64,000 bases of DNA from BOG-932 sp965276835. GTDB taxonomy: Bacteria; Pseudomonadota; Alphaproteobacteria; BOG-932; Roseiterribacteraceae. The stretch lies in the NCBI GenBank assembly GCA_965276835.1, contig OZ255631.1:5828001-5892000 (forward strand), given 5' to 3'. Within the stretch, counting starts at the first letter, position 1. Each line of letters starts with the position of its first letter. A program made the translations under genes and the position numbers. Below the pieces are notes generated by a model. It searched no databases, was not told the origin of the DNA, and worked only from the letters and a program-made list of their open reading frames with translations. Below, piece after piece: positions 51,725-60,915 of the stretch.

Positions 51725-52351
51725 TTACCGGTGATTCACTGCCCAGACCGCCGCCTGGGTCCGGTTGGCGACATTGATTTTGCGGAGCACCGATTTGACG
51801 TGCACTTTGACAGTGGCTTCGGCCATGTCGAGCTTGCGCGCAATCACCTTGTTAGGATCCCCCTCCTCGAGGCATTCCAATATCGCGCCTTCCCGCGCCG
51901 ACAACGGTATCTTGCAAGCAAGCTCACCTCTGGCACGCTCATGGCGGCTCTCGACGAGCCCGAACGGACGGGCGCTAATATTTTCGTCCATCGCAATTAG
52001 TTGCAACGAAAGGCTCAAAGCCTCGGCGGAAATGTGCTGCGGTAGAAAACCTTTTACCCCATTCTCGAGCGCCAGACTGAGGTCTGCCGCCGCCAACTGA
52101 TCGACGAGCATGACGATACCGGTCAGGGGGAACTCCCGCCTAAGTTCATTCACCGTTTCGAAATCCGGCGGGCCTTGGCCGTGATCGTACAAAACAAGAT
52201 CCGCACCGCCGGTCGATCGCAGCATTATCAACGCTTCGGAAAGCGAAGACACTTCGCCGATCATACCGATAGCGTCACTGGCAAGAATCTGTTTCAAGCC
52301 CTCACGAAACAAGCGGTTTTCCGCCGCAAGAATTAGCTGCCGCTGACGCAT
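51725..52351 (-). CDS. LuxR-family regulator with atypical receiver (copy B)
   Basis: A 208-residue paralogue of the regulator at 36.2-36.9 kb. The DNA-binding part is strongly conserved: PLSAREGAILECLEEGDPNK, VIARKLDMAEATVKVHVKSV, LRKINVANRTQAAVW. The receiver keeps an acidic residue at the phosphorylation position (Asp56 in LVLYDHGQG) but has AAEN instead of the usual acidic pair and no Lys (GFLPQH). Phosphorylation by the normal mechanism is doubtful. Transcribed ahead of the receiver-PAS gene and divergently from the EAL protein. Confidence 0.88.
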   Translation of the reverse strand: MRQRQLILAAENRLFREGLKQILASDAIGMIGEVSSLSEALIMLRSTGGADLVLYDHGQGPPDFETVNELRREFPLTGIVMLVDQLAAADLSLALENGVKGFLPQHISAEALSLSLQLIAMDENISARPFGLVESRHERARGELACKIPLSAREGAILECLEEGDPNKVIARKLDMAEATVKVHVKSVLRKINVANRTQAAVWAVNHR

Positions 52352-52503
52352 CTGTATCTCCCAAGAAATTACTTAGGAGCATAAGCAAAAGCCATGCCAA
52401 CTTAACTAATCTTCACATTTCAATGGGTTAAGGAGTTTCCGGTCGAATCTAAATTGAATGTTGTAAATAAATTTGACTCATAACGGCGCTGACAGAAAGC
52501 GGC

Positions 52504-53675
52504 ATGGTTGTACTGGTCGCCGAAGATCACAATTTCCAGCGGCGCTTGGTCGTTCGAATGCTCAACACACTCGGTGCGAAGGAGGTTTGGGAGGCAAAAA
52601 ATGGACTGGAGGCGTTGGCGATCCTCAAGGAGAGAGGCGCGGTTGACCTCCTCATCTGCGATCTTGATATGGAGCAGATGGATGGGATGGAATTGATACG
52701 AAATATTGGACAGTCCGACAGTGTGGGAGCCGTTATCGTGCTGAGCGGCCATGAACGCACGCTGTTGGATACGGTCGCTAAAATGGCCCACGCTTACGGT
52801 GTTAAGCTGCTGGGAGCGATCGACAAACCGTTGAGCTTGAATCGGCTGCAAAATATCCTCGACTTGTCTAATTCGCCGGCTGTTGCCAGGGATCCATCAC
52901 ATCAATTCAGTGTTGACGAGATCCTCTATGGAATTCGACAGGGTCAATTCGAAGCCTTCTTTCAGCCAAAGGTCAGTTTATCGAGCGGGCTTTTAGTCGG
53001 CGCGGAAGCGCTGGCCCGGTGGCGCCACCCAGAGCACGGACTGATCGGTCCGAATGCCTTCATCCCGGCACTAGAACAGGCACGAGAGATCGAGGAACTG
53101 ACCTTTTTGATGCTGAAACAGGCGGCATTGGCATGCCGACATTGGGCTCATCGGTCGTCCGGTATATCGGTTTCGGTAAATATATCGCTTGTTTCTCTCG
53201 GCGATCCTGCGTTAGCGGACCAAATCTCTGCAATCACTTCTTCAGTCAATCTGGATCCAAGCCAAATGGTATTAGAGATTACTGAGACTGCGGCCATAGG
53301 AAATATCGGAGAAACACTGGAGAATTTTGTTCGTTTGCGTATGCGGGGATTTGGCTTATCGATGATTTTGGAACAGGCTTTGCCAGTCTGCAACAACTAC
53401 AACTTGCGCCATTCAGCGAACTTAAAATTGACCGCAGCTTTGTTACAGGCTGCGCCGAGAATCCAGCGTCGCGCGCTATCATGGAATCGAGCGTGCGAAT
53501 GGCGCGGCAATTGGGGTTCCGGAGTGTGGGCGAGGGCGTCGAGACCCACGCTGATTGGAACATGCTGAGAAACGCAAAGTGCGACTTTGCGCAAGGTTTT
53601 TTTGTTGCGAGACCTATGCCTGCTGGGCAGTTCCTGAATTTTCTGATGCGAGAGACGGACGGATCAAGGACTTGA
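52504..53675 (+). pseudogene. Receiver-EAL c-di-GMP phosphodiesterase, frameshifted
   Basis: The receiver (VVLVAEDHNFQRRLVVRMLN, LLICDLDMEQMDGMELI, AIDKP with the Lys) is followed by an EAL domain (FFQPKVSLSSGLLVGAEALA with the EAL motif, VNISLVSLGDPALADQI, MVLEITETAAIGN). At about 53355-53362 the frame shifts. The lost frame continues DFGTGFASLQQLQLAPFSEL, KIDRSFVTGCAENP and GFRSVGEGVETHADW to 53675. The intact protein would be about 391 residues. GLSxDDFGTG would be restored by one extra CGAT, since TCGATCGATGAT is expected where TCGATGAT is found. The truncated product lacks the DDFGTG metal site and would be inactive. Confidence 0.8.
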
Positions 53676-53863
53676 CGCCCGAAAACGGAGTAGGCCGGAA
53701 TCGAACCGCCAGGATCTTCTGCGGATCGAAGCGCATAAGAGCGATTTCGGAAAATAAGCGCCGTATTTCCATAACGGAAAGTTATACGCTTGGGGCCGCC
53801 GAAGGTCCTCGCGGCTCGTATCCGGCTTGCCCCTCGCTTGGCCGTTCGAAAGAGATGACTGAC

Positions 53864-54067
53864 CTAACTTCCCGTGCGCGCGTAAACAGCACCAATTCGG
53901 TTAGCCGGCAGTAGCCCATCGGCGACCGCGATCTTAATCGCCTTGAGCTCGAACTCTGAGTCCGACACGAGGTACGGCAGATCGGCGAACTCGACGATGA
54001 TCGGCGCGCAGACGGGTTTACCTTCTGGATCAACGAGCGCTACAAATCGGCTTTGCATCCTGAGCAT
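53864..54067 (-). CDS. Small protein of unknown function (intact paralogue)
   Basis: A 67-residue protein: FVALVDPEGKPVCAPIIVEF, ADLPYLVSDSEFELKAIKIA, VADGLLPANRIGAVYA. It looks like a compact beta-alpha domain. A frameshifted copy with the same sequence lies at 38234-38426, also downstream of a LuxR/receiver-PAS module. Conservation across the copies shows that this is a real protein. I do not know its function; the repeated neighbourhood suggests a link to that signalling module. Bases 54068-54441 contain nothing I can support. Confidence 0.6.
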   Translation of the reverse strand: MLRMQSRFVALVDPEGKPVCAPIIVEFADLPYLVSDSEFELKAIKIAVADGLLPANRIGAVYARTGS

Positions 54068-54441
54068 TTTCCATTGTGGGACCGGCTACAATTTTCGTCC
54101 AGCCTTTCGAAGGCGAGCGATGCCGAGTCGTCGCCGGTTGTCTCACTATGAGTTCGCCTTAATGCGATGCCTCCCTCCACTCATCCGCACCTTCCGCTGC
54201 GAGTTCCAACCGGGCTTCCTATTTCTACATGCCGCGCTACCGGTTCTGGCCGGTGTTGGCCGATTCCCGACTGGCAGCTATCCGGTGGGCAAACTTGGAG
54301 AAGCGGTTGGTCGCACGAACGCACAAGCGCCGCTACCGTTTCTTATCAGGGCAGTCTGCAAGATGGTTTGGGAGAACGACAAGTTGGAATAAATTCCCCT
54401 TACCGAACCGAAAATCTCCCATATCGACAGCGCGCGCGGGT

Positions 54442-55608
54442 TCAGCGCAGACGCCGCAATACCACCACGGCCAGCACGCCGCATGCGGTCAGGCCGAGCA
54501 TGCCATCCGCAAACAGGCTGCCGCCCAGCCCCCGCGCTCCATAGGCTTGTCCGTCGACCAGCTGCATGTAGGCGATCGGCAGGCTCGACGCTGCGTTCAA
54601 CAACGCGAACTGCGTGGCGGCAAACGGGTTGGTGTTGCCGATGCCGCGCAGCATGATCGCCCCTTCGACCGCGAAGGCAGCCGCCTGCAACGCGTTTTCC
54701 CCGACCATCGCCAAGGCAAAAGTGCCGGGAATTCGCGGTGCGAGCATAAGCGCCAGGGTAAACAGGCTGCCGGCGCCGCCGATCAGCAGGTACAGCTTGC
54801 GCGGATGCAGCCGGGTGAGGAACATCGGCACGAGCAGGCTGCCGACGACACCCGCGACGACGATACCGATCCCGCCTACGGCGCTGACCAGCTGCTCCGA
54901 CGCCGCGAAATCGCCGCCTAGGCCGGCCAACATGTTGGTCAGCGAAAACGACGCAGCCGGCAGCGCGAACAGCAGTAACGTCGACAATATATCCGGCTTT
55001 CGCAACAGCGCCCCCAGGTCGCGCAGGAAGTCGCGGAAACTTTCGCGTGCCAGCCTGCCGTCGGGCGCGATGGCGGGCAGCCAAAGGAACAAAGGCAGTG
55101 GCGCCAGCAGCGTAAGGCTCAGCAGCGCGGCGCCGGCGCCGAACGGCAGAACCCGCAGGACCGTGACAGCAAATAGTGCGATCAAGCCGCCGCCGCCGAC
55201 ATTCCAAACAGTCAGCCAGGCGCCGAGCCGGTTCTTCTCATCCGGCCCTGTCAGGCCGGCAAGCCAGCCGCCGGTCGCCGCGACATACAGCATGACCGCC
55301 GTATAGCTGAGAAACAGAAACGCCGTCAGCCGGACGAGATCGCTGATGAAGGCGAGCGCAAGAAACTGAAACAGCGCAGCCAGGATCGCCAACACTACCG
55401 CATAGGACCTCCGGCTGAAGCGCCAGTCCAGCAAGGGAGACAGGACAAAGCTGATGACGGAGGGCAGCAGGCCGATGGCGACGACGAGCGCTACGCGCGG
55501 CTCGGGAACGTTCCTGGCTGCCAGCAGCTGGGGCACCGCGACCAGCATCGCCGCGCCGTTGGCGCCCTGCAGGAAGTTGCAGAACCCCATCAGCCAGACA
55601 GGCGGCAA
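54442..55608 (-). CDS. MFS permease, AmpG/PAT-like
   Basis: A 12-helix transporter of about 388 residues: PPVWLMGFCNFLQGANGAAM, LVAVPQLLAARNVPEPRVAL, SFVLSPLLDWRFSRRSYAVV (motif A region), GGWLAGLTGPDEKNRLGAWL, GEN-type AMVGENALQAAAFA. The N-terminus (PPVWLLG-like, LPQLLAxxxVPE) resembles AmpG/PAT permeases that import muropeptides or acyl compounds. The start is unclear: TTG 55608 keeps the family N-terminus, ATG 55590 removes six residues, and the frame is open further into ndh. It follows ndh by 17 bp, so they are likely co-transcribed. Confidence 0.78.
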   Translation of the reverse strand: MPPVWLMGFCNFLQGANGAAMLVAVPQLLAARNVPEPRVALVVAIGLLPSVISFVLSPLLDWRFSRRSYAVVLAILAALFQFLALAFISDLVRLTAFLFLSYTAVMLYVAATGGWLAGLTGPDEKNRLGAWLTVWNVGGGGLIALFAVTVLRVLPFGAGAALLSLTLLAPLPLFLWLPAIAPDGRLARESFRDFLRDLGALLRKPDILSTLLLFALPAASFSLTNMLAGLGGDFAASEQLVSAVGGIGIVVAGVVGSLLVPMFLTRLHPRKLYLLIGGAGSLFTLALMLAPRIPGTFALAMVGENALQAAAFAVEGAIMLRGIGNTNPFAATQFALLNAASSLPIAYMQLVDGQAYGARGLGGSLFADGMLGLTACGVLAVVVLRRLR

Positions 55609-55624
55609 CCCGCCGCGGCGGGTC

Positions 55625-56941
55625 CTAATGGCGATGTGCTCCGCCAGTGCGTGACCGGAGCGGCAGTTCGGCGTCAGCAGGGCGCGAACTGTCGGGAGTG
55701 GCTGTGCCGGTCATGAGCCGCGCGCCGCACCCATAAGTGAACCACGACCATGTCCAGTTCACGTAGACGGCAAGCCTGCTGCGGAAATCCATCAGCAGGA
55801 ACAGATGCACCAGCGACAGATCAGCCAGGCGGCCGTGCCCGTCGACGAAATGCCGGGCAGACGCGCCACCGCGCGGTACCGCCCGATCACCGCCAAAGTG
55901 CCCAGATCGCGATAGCGAAACGGCGGAAACTTCTCGGCGCCCTTCAGCCGCGCCGAAAGCAGCTTGCCGACATAGGCGCCTTGCTGTTTCGCCACCGCCG
56001 CGAGGCCGGGCAGGCGCCGGCCGGCGGCATCGGTCTGGCGATACGTCGCCGATGGCGAAAACATCCTTCAACCCGACTACGGCGCAATTGGCGTCGACGC
56101 TGACCGCCCCGCCATGCGCCGGCTCCAGTTTCATCCATTGGGCCGCCGGGCGTGCGGCTGTTCCTGCCGCCCAAAAAATATTGGGCGTATCGATCCGTTC
56201 GCCGCCCGCTGTCAGGCCTTGCGGTCCGATGTCGGTCACGCGCGTACCGAGCCGGATCTCGACGCCGAGCGAGGAGAGCGCAGCCTTGCCGTAAGCAGAT
56301 AGCCGATCGGGAAACTCGCCGAGGATCTTCCTACTGCCCTCGCACAGGATGATCCGCGCCGACGCCGGCTTGATATTCCGGAAGTCGCGCGCCAGCGTCG
56401 ACCGCGCAAGCTCGGCGATATTGCCCGCCAGCTCGACGCCCGTCGGGCCGCCGCCCACGACCACGAAGGTCAACAGGCGGCGAATTTCGTCCGGATCGCG
56501 CGAGCCTTCGGCCCGTTCGAAGGCGCCGAGGATGGCCCTGCGAATTCCGGTGGCGTCGTCCAATGTCTTGGGGACATGGCTGAACTCGGCCCACCCGTCA
56601 TTGCCGAAATAGCCGTAGGCCGCGCCCGTCGCCACGACGAGGACGTCATAGTGGACATCCCGACCGTCCGGGATCGTCACCCGCTTGCCGGCAGGGTCGA
56701 TGGTCACGACCTCCGCCATCAGGACGGTCACGTTCGCCTGTCCCCGATGCAACGCGCGGGTCGCCGTTGCGATGTCCACCGCCGACAGGGCCGCGGTCGC
56801 CACTGGATACAGTAACGGCTGGAACAGATGATTATTTGTGCGGTCGATAAGAATCACATCGGCATCGGCGCGCCCCAGCGCCTGCGCGGCAGCAAGACCG
56901 CCAAATCCTGCACCGACGATGACGATCCGCGACTTACCCAA
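55625..56941 (-). CDS. ndh: Type II NADH dehydrogenase with a scrambled segment
   Basis: An FAD-dependent NADH:quinone oxidoreductase. SRIVIVGAGFGGLAAAQAL binds FAD, FQPLLYPVATAALS is the NDH-2 signature, VVVGGGPTGVELAGNIAE binds NADH, and VFAIGD marks the second FAD strand. After IGD (about residue 301) the frame slips. The proper continuation (TDAAGRRLPGLAAVAKQQGA, FRYRDLGTLAVIGRYRAVAR) lies in another frame until a one-base loss near 55817 restores it for LSLVHLFLLMDFRSRLAVYV. The frame stays open by chance, so a 438-residue product is possible, but about 73 residues are nonsense, including the quinone-side AQQG motif. Probably inactive unless the two shifts are assembly errors. Confidence 0.85.
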   Translation of the reverse strand: MGKSRIVIVGAGFGGLAAAQALGRADADVILIDRTNNHLFQPLLYPVATAALSAVDIATATRALHRGQANVTVLMAEVVTIDPAGKRVTIPDGRDVHYDVLVVATGAAYGYFGNDGWAEFSHVPKTLDDATGIRRAILGAFERAEGSRDPDEIRRLLTFVVVGGGPTGVELAGNIAELARSTLARDFRNIKPASARIILCEGSRKILGEFPDRLSAYGKAALSSLGVEIRLGTRVTDIGPQGLTAGGERIDTPNIFWAAGTAARPAAQWMKLEPAHGGAVSVDANCAVVGLKDVFAIGDVSPDRCRRPAPARPRGGGETARRLCRQAAFGAAEGRREVSAVSLSRSGHFGGDRAVPRGGASARHFVDGHGRLADLSLVHLFLLMDFRSRLAVYVNWTWSWFTYGCGARLMTGTATPDSSRPADAELPLRSRTGGAHRH

Positions 56942-57054
56942 AAGGGCCTGGCCGTTTAGCTGAAACGCCGACTAAAGTCCGATCGAACATCAGAAAACTC
57001 GCCACTACCATTGGGTATTTCCATCTCACGCGACGAACAATAGGCACAAGGCGC

Positions 57055-59088
57055 CTATACCGTAGCCAATACGGAGCGGCACGCCCGAATAACTGCATCC
57101 GTGGTGATATCGAATTTCTTATATACGTCCTTGATCTTGCCGGAGGCCCCAAACCGGTGCATGCCGACGAACCGGCCGTCCAAGCCCAGATAGCGGTCCC
57201 ACGACAGCTCAACGCCGGCTTCGACCGCCACACGGGCGGTTCCACCGCCCAGAACCTGGCGCTTATAGGCTTCGTCCTGTTCCTCGAACAGCAGACGACA
57301 GGGCATGGAGACGACGGCAGTCGGGACGCCCTCCGCTTGCAGTGTGTCCCGCGCCTCGACCGCGAGGTGAAGCTCGGAGCCGGTGCTCATGATCGTCAAT
57401 TTGCGCAGGCCGCCGTCTGCTTCGAGAAGCACATAACCGCCTTTGGCCGACAGATTCTCCTGGCCGGGCTGCCTGCGCAAAAACGGCATCGGCTGTCGCG
57501 AAAGCGCGATCAGGGCGGCCTGCCTTGGGTTGTCCAGGATAGATTCCCAACATTCGGCGGTCTCGACCGGATCGCCGGGACGGTAGACCGCGAGTCCCGG
57601 GATAGCGCGCAACGCTGACAGATGCTCGATCGGCTGGTGAGTCGGTCCGTCCTCCCCTAGGCCGATCGAATCATGGGTCATCACGAAGATGGTGCGGATC
57701 TCCATCATCGCCGCAAGCCGGATCGACGGGCGGCAATAATCCGAGAAGGTCAGGAACGTGCCGCCATAGGGGATCAGCCCGCCATGCAGTGCGATCCCGT
57801 TCATAGCCGCGGCCATGCCATGCTCACGCACGCCGTAATGGACATAGGAGCCTTTGAAGGATCCCGGGCGGATTTCGAGCTGGTTCTTGGCCTTGGTGTT
57901 GTTCGACGGGGTGAGGTCGGCTGAGCCGCCCAGCATTTCGGGGATCGCGTCGAACAGATGGTTGAGTACGATGCCGCTCGCCTGACGGGTCGCCAGGTCT
58001 TTTTCGCTTTTCAACAGCTCGGTCTTGGCGGCGGCAATTGCGTCCTGCCAGTTCGCCGGCAGCTTGCCGCGCATCCGCCGCTCAAAGTCTTCGCGCCCCG
58101 GGGCGGACGATAACCGGTCAAACCAAGCCTGCCGCGCCGCCCCGCCCTTCGCGCCGATGTCGCGCCAGCTGGTCAGCAGCTTCTGCGGGATCTCGAAAGG
58201 CGGCGCGGTCCAGTTGAGCCGCTTGCGTGCGCCCGCGATCTCCTCCGCACCGGGCGCGTCGCTGTGCGCCTTCTGCGTTCCCGCCTTGGTCGGCAGGCCA
58301 AAACCGATGACCGTCCGGCAGGAAATCATCGACGGCTTGTCCGTAACGTGCTGAGCCGCGACGATCGCGGCGCGGATGGCATCGGTGTCATGGCCATCGA
58401 TCTCCTGGACGTGCCAATGCGCCGCCCTGAATCGCTCCGATTGGTCGTCCGAGACAGCCAGGCTGGTGGCGCCATCGATGGTGATCGAATTATTGTCGAA
58501 GAAGGCGATCAGGTTGCCGAGTTTGAGATGTCCGGCGAGCGAGATCGCCTCGTGACTGATGCCCTCCATCAAGCAGCCATCACCCATGAAAACGTATGTG
58601 TGGTGGTCAACTAGATCGTCGCCGAAATCGGCGTTGAGGATCCGCTCGGCCAGCGCCAGCCCGACTGAATTGGCGAGACCCTGGCCTAACGGGCCGGTAG
58701 TCGTTTCGATGCCGTCGGCATGATGATATTCGGGGTGGCCCGGCGTCCTGCTGTCGATCTGGCGGAAGCGCTTGATTTCCTCGATCGTCATATCTTTGTA
58801 GCCGGTCAGGTATAGCAATCCGTAGAGCAGCATCGACCCATGGCCGTTGGAAATCAGGAAGCGGTCGCGGTCGAACCAGTGAGGATCGGCGGCGTCGAAC
58901 TTCATGAACTCGGAGAAGAGCACCGTGGCGATGTCGGCCATGCCCATCGGCATGCCGGGGTGTCCGCTCTCGGCAGCTTCGACCGCGTCCATCGCCAGGG
59001 CGCGAATGCAGTCCGCCATGTCGCGCAGATGCGGATCGCGCGGTGCCGGGATTGGAGGCGCCATGGGCAAGGTCGCGGTATCCGGCAT
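57055..59088 (-). CDS. tkt: Transketolase
   Basis: A complete transketolase of 677 residues, normal length. It transfers two-carbon units between ketose and aldose phosphates in the pentose-phosphate or Calvin cycle. Thiamine-diphosphate site: MGDGCLMEGISHEAISLAGH to FDNN (Gly169-Asp-Gly, Asn199-Asn200). Other marks: SGHPGMPMGMAD, LISNGHGSMLLYGLLYLTGY, DSRTPGHPE, GPLGQGLANSVG, and in the second domain HDSIGLGEDGPTHQPIEHL. Intact and with GGAAC-like AGGAA before the ATG. Its first 54 codons are duplicated at 32.9 kb. No other Calvin or pentose-phosphate gene is intact in the window. Confidence 0.96.
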   Translation of the reverse strand: MPDTATLPMAPPIPAPRDPHLRDMADCIRALAMDAVEAAESGHPGMPMGMADIATVLFSEFMKFDAADPHWFDRDRFLISNGHGSMLLYGLLYLTGYKDMTIEEIKRFRQIDSRTPGHPEYHHADGIETTTGPLGQGLANSVGLALAERILNADFGDDLVDHHTYVFMGDGCLMEGISHEAISLAGHLKLGNLIAFFDNNSITIDGATSLAVSDDQSERFRAAHWHVQEIDGHDTDAIRAAIVAAQHVTDKPSMISCRTVIGFGLPTKAGTQKAHSDAPGAEEIAGARKRLNWTAPPFEIPQKLLTSWRDIGAKGGAARQAWFDRLSSAPGREDFERRMRGKLPANWQDAIAAAKTELLKSEKDLATRQASGIVLNHLFDAIPEMLGGSADLTPSNNTKAKNQLEIRPGSFKGSYVHYGVREHGMAAAMNGIALHGGLIPYGGTFLTFSDYCRPSIRLAAMMEIRTIFVMTHDSIGLGEDGPTHQPIEHLSALRAIPGLAVYRPGDPVETAECWESILDNPRQAALIALSRQPMPFLRRQPGQENLSAKGGYVLLEADGGLRKLTIMSTGSELHLAVEARDTLQAEGVPTAVVSMPCRLLFEEQDEAYKRQVLGGGTARVAVEAGVELSWDRYLGLDGRFVGMHRFGASGKIKDVYKKFDITTDAVIRACRSVLATV

Positions 59089-59258
59089 GGGATGGTTCCT
59101 TCAACGTGACACGGTTAGGATTTGGCCCGGCCCGATAGCGGGCGTGGCCTTACTACAACGCAGATTGCTGGCTGAGGTTCTCGCTAATCGTGGCGCAAGA
59201 CGGCAGCACAACCCAAAGCACGATCTTCAGGGTACGGTGGGCCAGTCCGCGCTGCCGC

Positions 59259-59790
59259 TTATTCGACGATAAGGACAACCTTGCCTTGCGTGTGGCCTTC
59301 CTCGATCAGCCGGTGTGCCGAGGCCGCGTCTTCAAGCATGAAGGTTTGCGCGACCTTTGGCGTCACTTTGCCGGCATCAATCAGATCCGCAATCTCGGCC
59401 AGTTCCGCGCCGGTTTCCGTCACAGTGAACCGGTCGCCCGCACGCCATATTCATCGGCTTTCTCCGGCGAAGGTGCGGCGAGCGTGGAGACAAGGATGTC
59501 GCCCTTCTTCAAAGTTTTCCAGGACTTGTCCTGGGTTTCACCGCCGATCAGATCGAACACCATATCGACGCCGGCGACCGCGTCCTCGAATTTTGCTTCT
59601 TGTAATCGATGACTTCATCGGCGCCGAGTTCGCGAACGAAAGCGATATGGTCCGCTGAAACCGTCGTGATGACATGGGCGCCTTTCGCCTTGGCGAATTG
59701 GATCGCAAAGTGACCGACGCCGCCTGAACCGGCATGGATCGGCACACGCTGGCCGGCCTTGAGTTCGCCAGGCTTGTCAGGTTAACTGCG
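59259..59790 (-). pseudogene. Zinc-type quinone oxidoreductase (MDR) pseudogene
   Basis: The 5' half is missing. From about 59790 on the minus strand: GELKAGQRVPIHAGSGGVGH, FAIQFAKAKGAHVITTVSAD, HIAFVRELGADEVIDYK, the NADPH-binding AxGGVG Rossmann core of quinone oxidoreductases. A frameshift near 59600 and a second near 59440 lead to DMVFDLIGGETQDKSWKTLK and finally RLIEEGHTQGKVVLIVE-TAA at 59259. The catalytic N-terminal domain is absent. Bases 59089-59258 and 59791-60057 hold no gene. Confidence 0.7.
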
Positions 59791-60057
59791 CTGGGCCGCA
59801 ACTAGGGTCAGAACGCCAGATTTCATGCGATGATTGCTGCGGTCCAGGCAGCATGCGCCTGTGTTCTTGAGAAGCGAAGTGTTTTGCGACTGACGAGATG
59901 ACGTTCGGTGTAAAGGTGTTGTAGACAGCGGCGTGAGTAGTGAGAAACCGTTGCGCTGAACGCTGAGACTTGAAGCCCTGCATCTTCTGACCTGACCCCG
60001 CCTTTCATCCGGCCGCAACCAGAGACCGACCGTTGTTGTCGCAGGAGCGCGGGTGGA

Positions 60058-60087
60058 GCAACGGGCGGGGTTAACCCCGCCCGTTGC
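60058..60087. terminator. 30-bp perfect palindrome with T-run
   Basis: Fifteen-base arms without spacer (left arm GCAACGGGCGGGGTT), followed on the plus strand by TTTTC. It lies 8 bp beyond the stop of the IS3 transposase remnant. In RNA it would be a very stable hairpin; as DNA it could extrude a cruciform. Serves as a bidirectional-type terminator or marks the end of the insertion element. Confidence 0.6.
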
Positions 60088-60095
60088 TTTTCGAG

Positions 60096-60545
60096 TTAGG
60101 CGGCGAAGGCCGCCGTTGTGGTGTAGCCGAGCGAGGAATGCGGCCGCTCGGTGTTGTAGTCATCGACCCAGCGGGCAAGGACGGAGCGCGCCTGCGGACC
60201 GTGAAAAACAGTGTCTCGTTGAGAAGCTCGTTGCGCATGCGACCGTTGAAGCTCTCGACGAACCCGTTCTGCGTCGGCTTGCCCGGCGCGATATAGTGCC
60301 ACTCCACGCCGGCGTCGCCCGACCACGCCAGCACCGCGTTCGAGGTCAGCTCAGTCCCGTTGTCGCTGACGATCATCCTGGGTGCGCCGCGTTCGGCAAT
60401 CAGATCGCCCAGCTCGCGAACCACCCCCGGCCCGAGATCGACGTGTCGAGCACCGCTCGCAAACACTCTCGCGTCACGTCATCGACGATATTGAGGATGC
60501 GGAACCGCCTATCTGCGCGAGAAAGCCGTGCGCCAGAACCACCGA
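60096..60545 (-). mobile_element. IS3-family transposase (orfB) remnant
   Basis: On the minus strand: RRFRILNIVDDVTRECLRAV with a catalytic Asp, a frameshift near 60435, then DLIAERGAPRMIVSDNGTEL (second Asp), EWHYIAPGKPTQNGFVESFN with the catalytic Glu and GRMRNELLNE. A second frameshift near 60205 leads to WVDDYNTERPHSSLGYTTTA ending TAA at 60096. This is the C-terminal half of an IS3-family DDE transposase (IS407-like). The orfA and N-terminal orfB parts are missing. Dead element beside the quinone-oxidoreductase pseudogene. Confidence 0.75.
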
Positions 60546-60619
60546 TTAATCTTGTCGCGCTGCACGTCCGTGTAAGAGGCTTCCTGTGGGTATTTTTCGC
60601 GGCTTATTAGTGAGGCCAG

Positions 60620-60826
60620 CTACCTGCTCCGGCGCGTGCTCCAATCAACTCCCAAAATGATAGCCGCCGTTCGTTGCTCGACTGCTTCTTTCGACAATGC
60701 GAGGTTTTGCCAGTCGACAGCCATCCGGAAGATCATTGCGCGCTCGTCTAGGTTGCCACACCGCTCGGCCATGCCTCTCAACTCCAGTGCTTTCGCTCGG
60801 CATTCTTCGGCTGTGACCTCAACCAT
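60620..60826 (-). CDS. Small ECRAKALELRGMAE-type protein
   Basis: A 68-residue protein: VTAEECRAKALELRGMAERC, then RAMIFRMAVDWQNLALSKEA. Two helices with a conserved-looking Trp, the layout of small alphaproteobacterial proteins of unknown function that is repeated at 23.06, 41.6, 41.8 and 42.0 kb. ATG 60826, intact. Lies upstream of nothing obvious and 90 bp from the phasin 3' end. Confidence 0.6.
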   Translation of the reverse strand: MVEVTAEECRAKALELRGMAERCGNLDERAMIFRMAVDWQNLALSKEAVEQRTAAIILGVDWSTRRSR

Positions 60827-60915
60827 CGATTCTCCGGTCGTTTTCGCAATTCGATTATGACGATCAATCGGTAGGGCGTCTGGACGAACGGCAGTTTAAT
60901 TTTCCCCGTCCGCGC

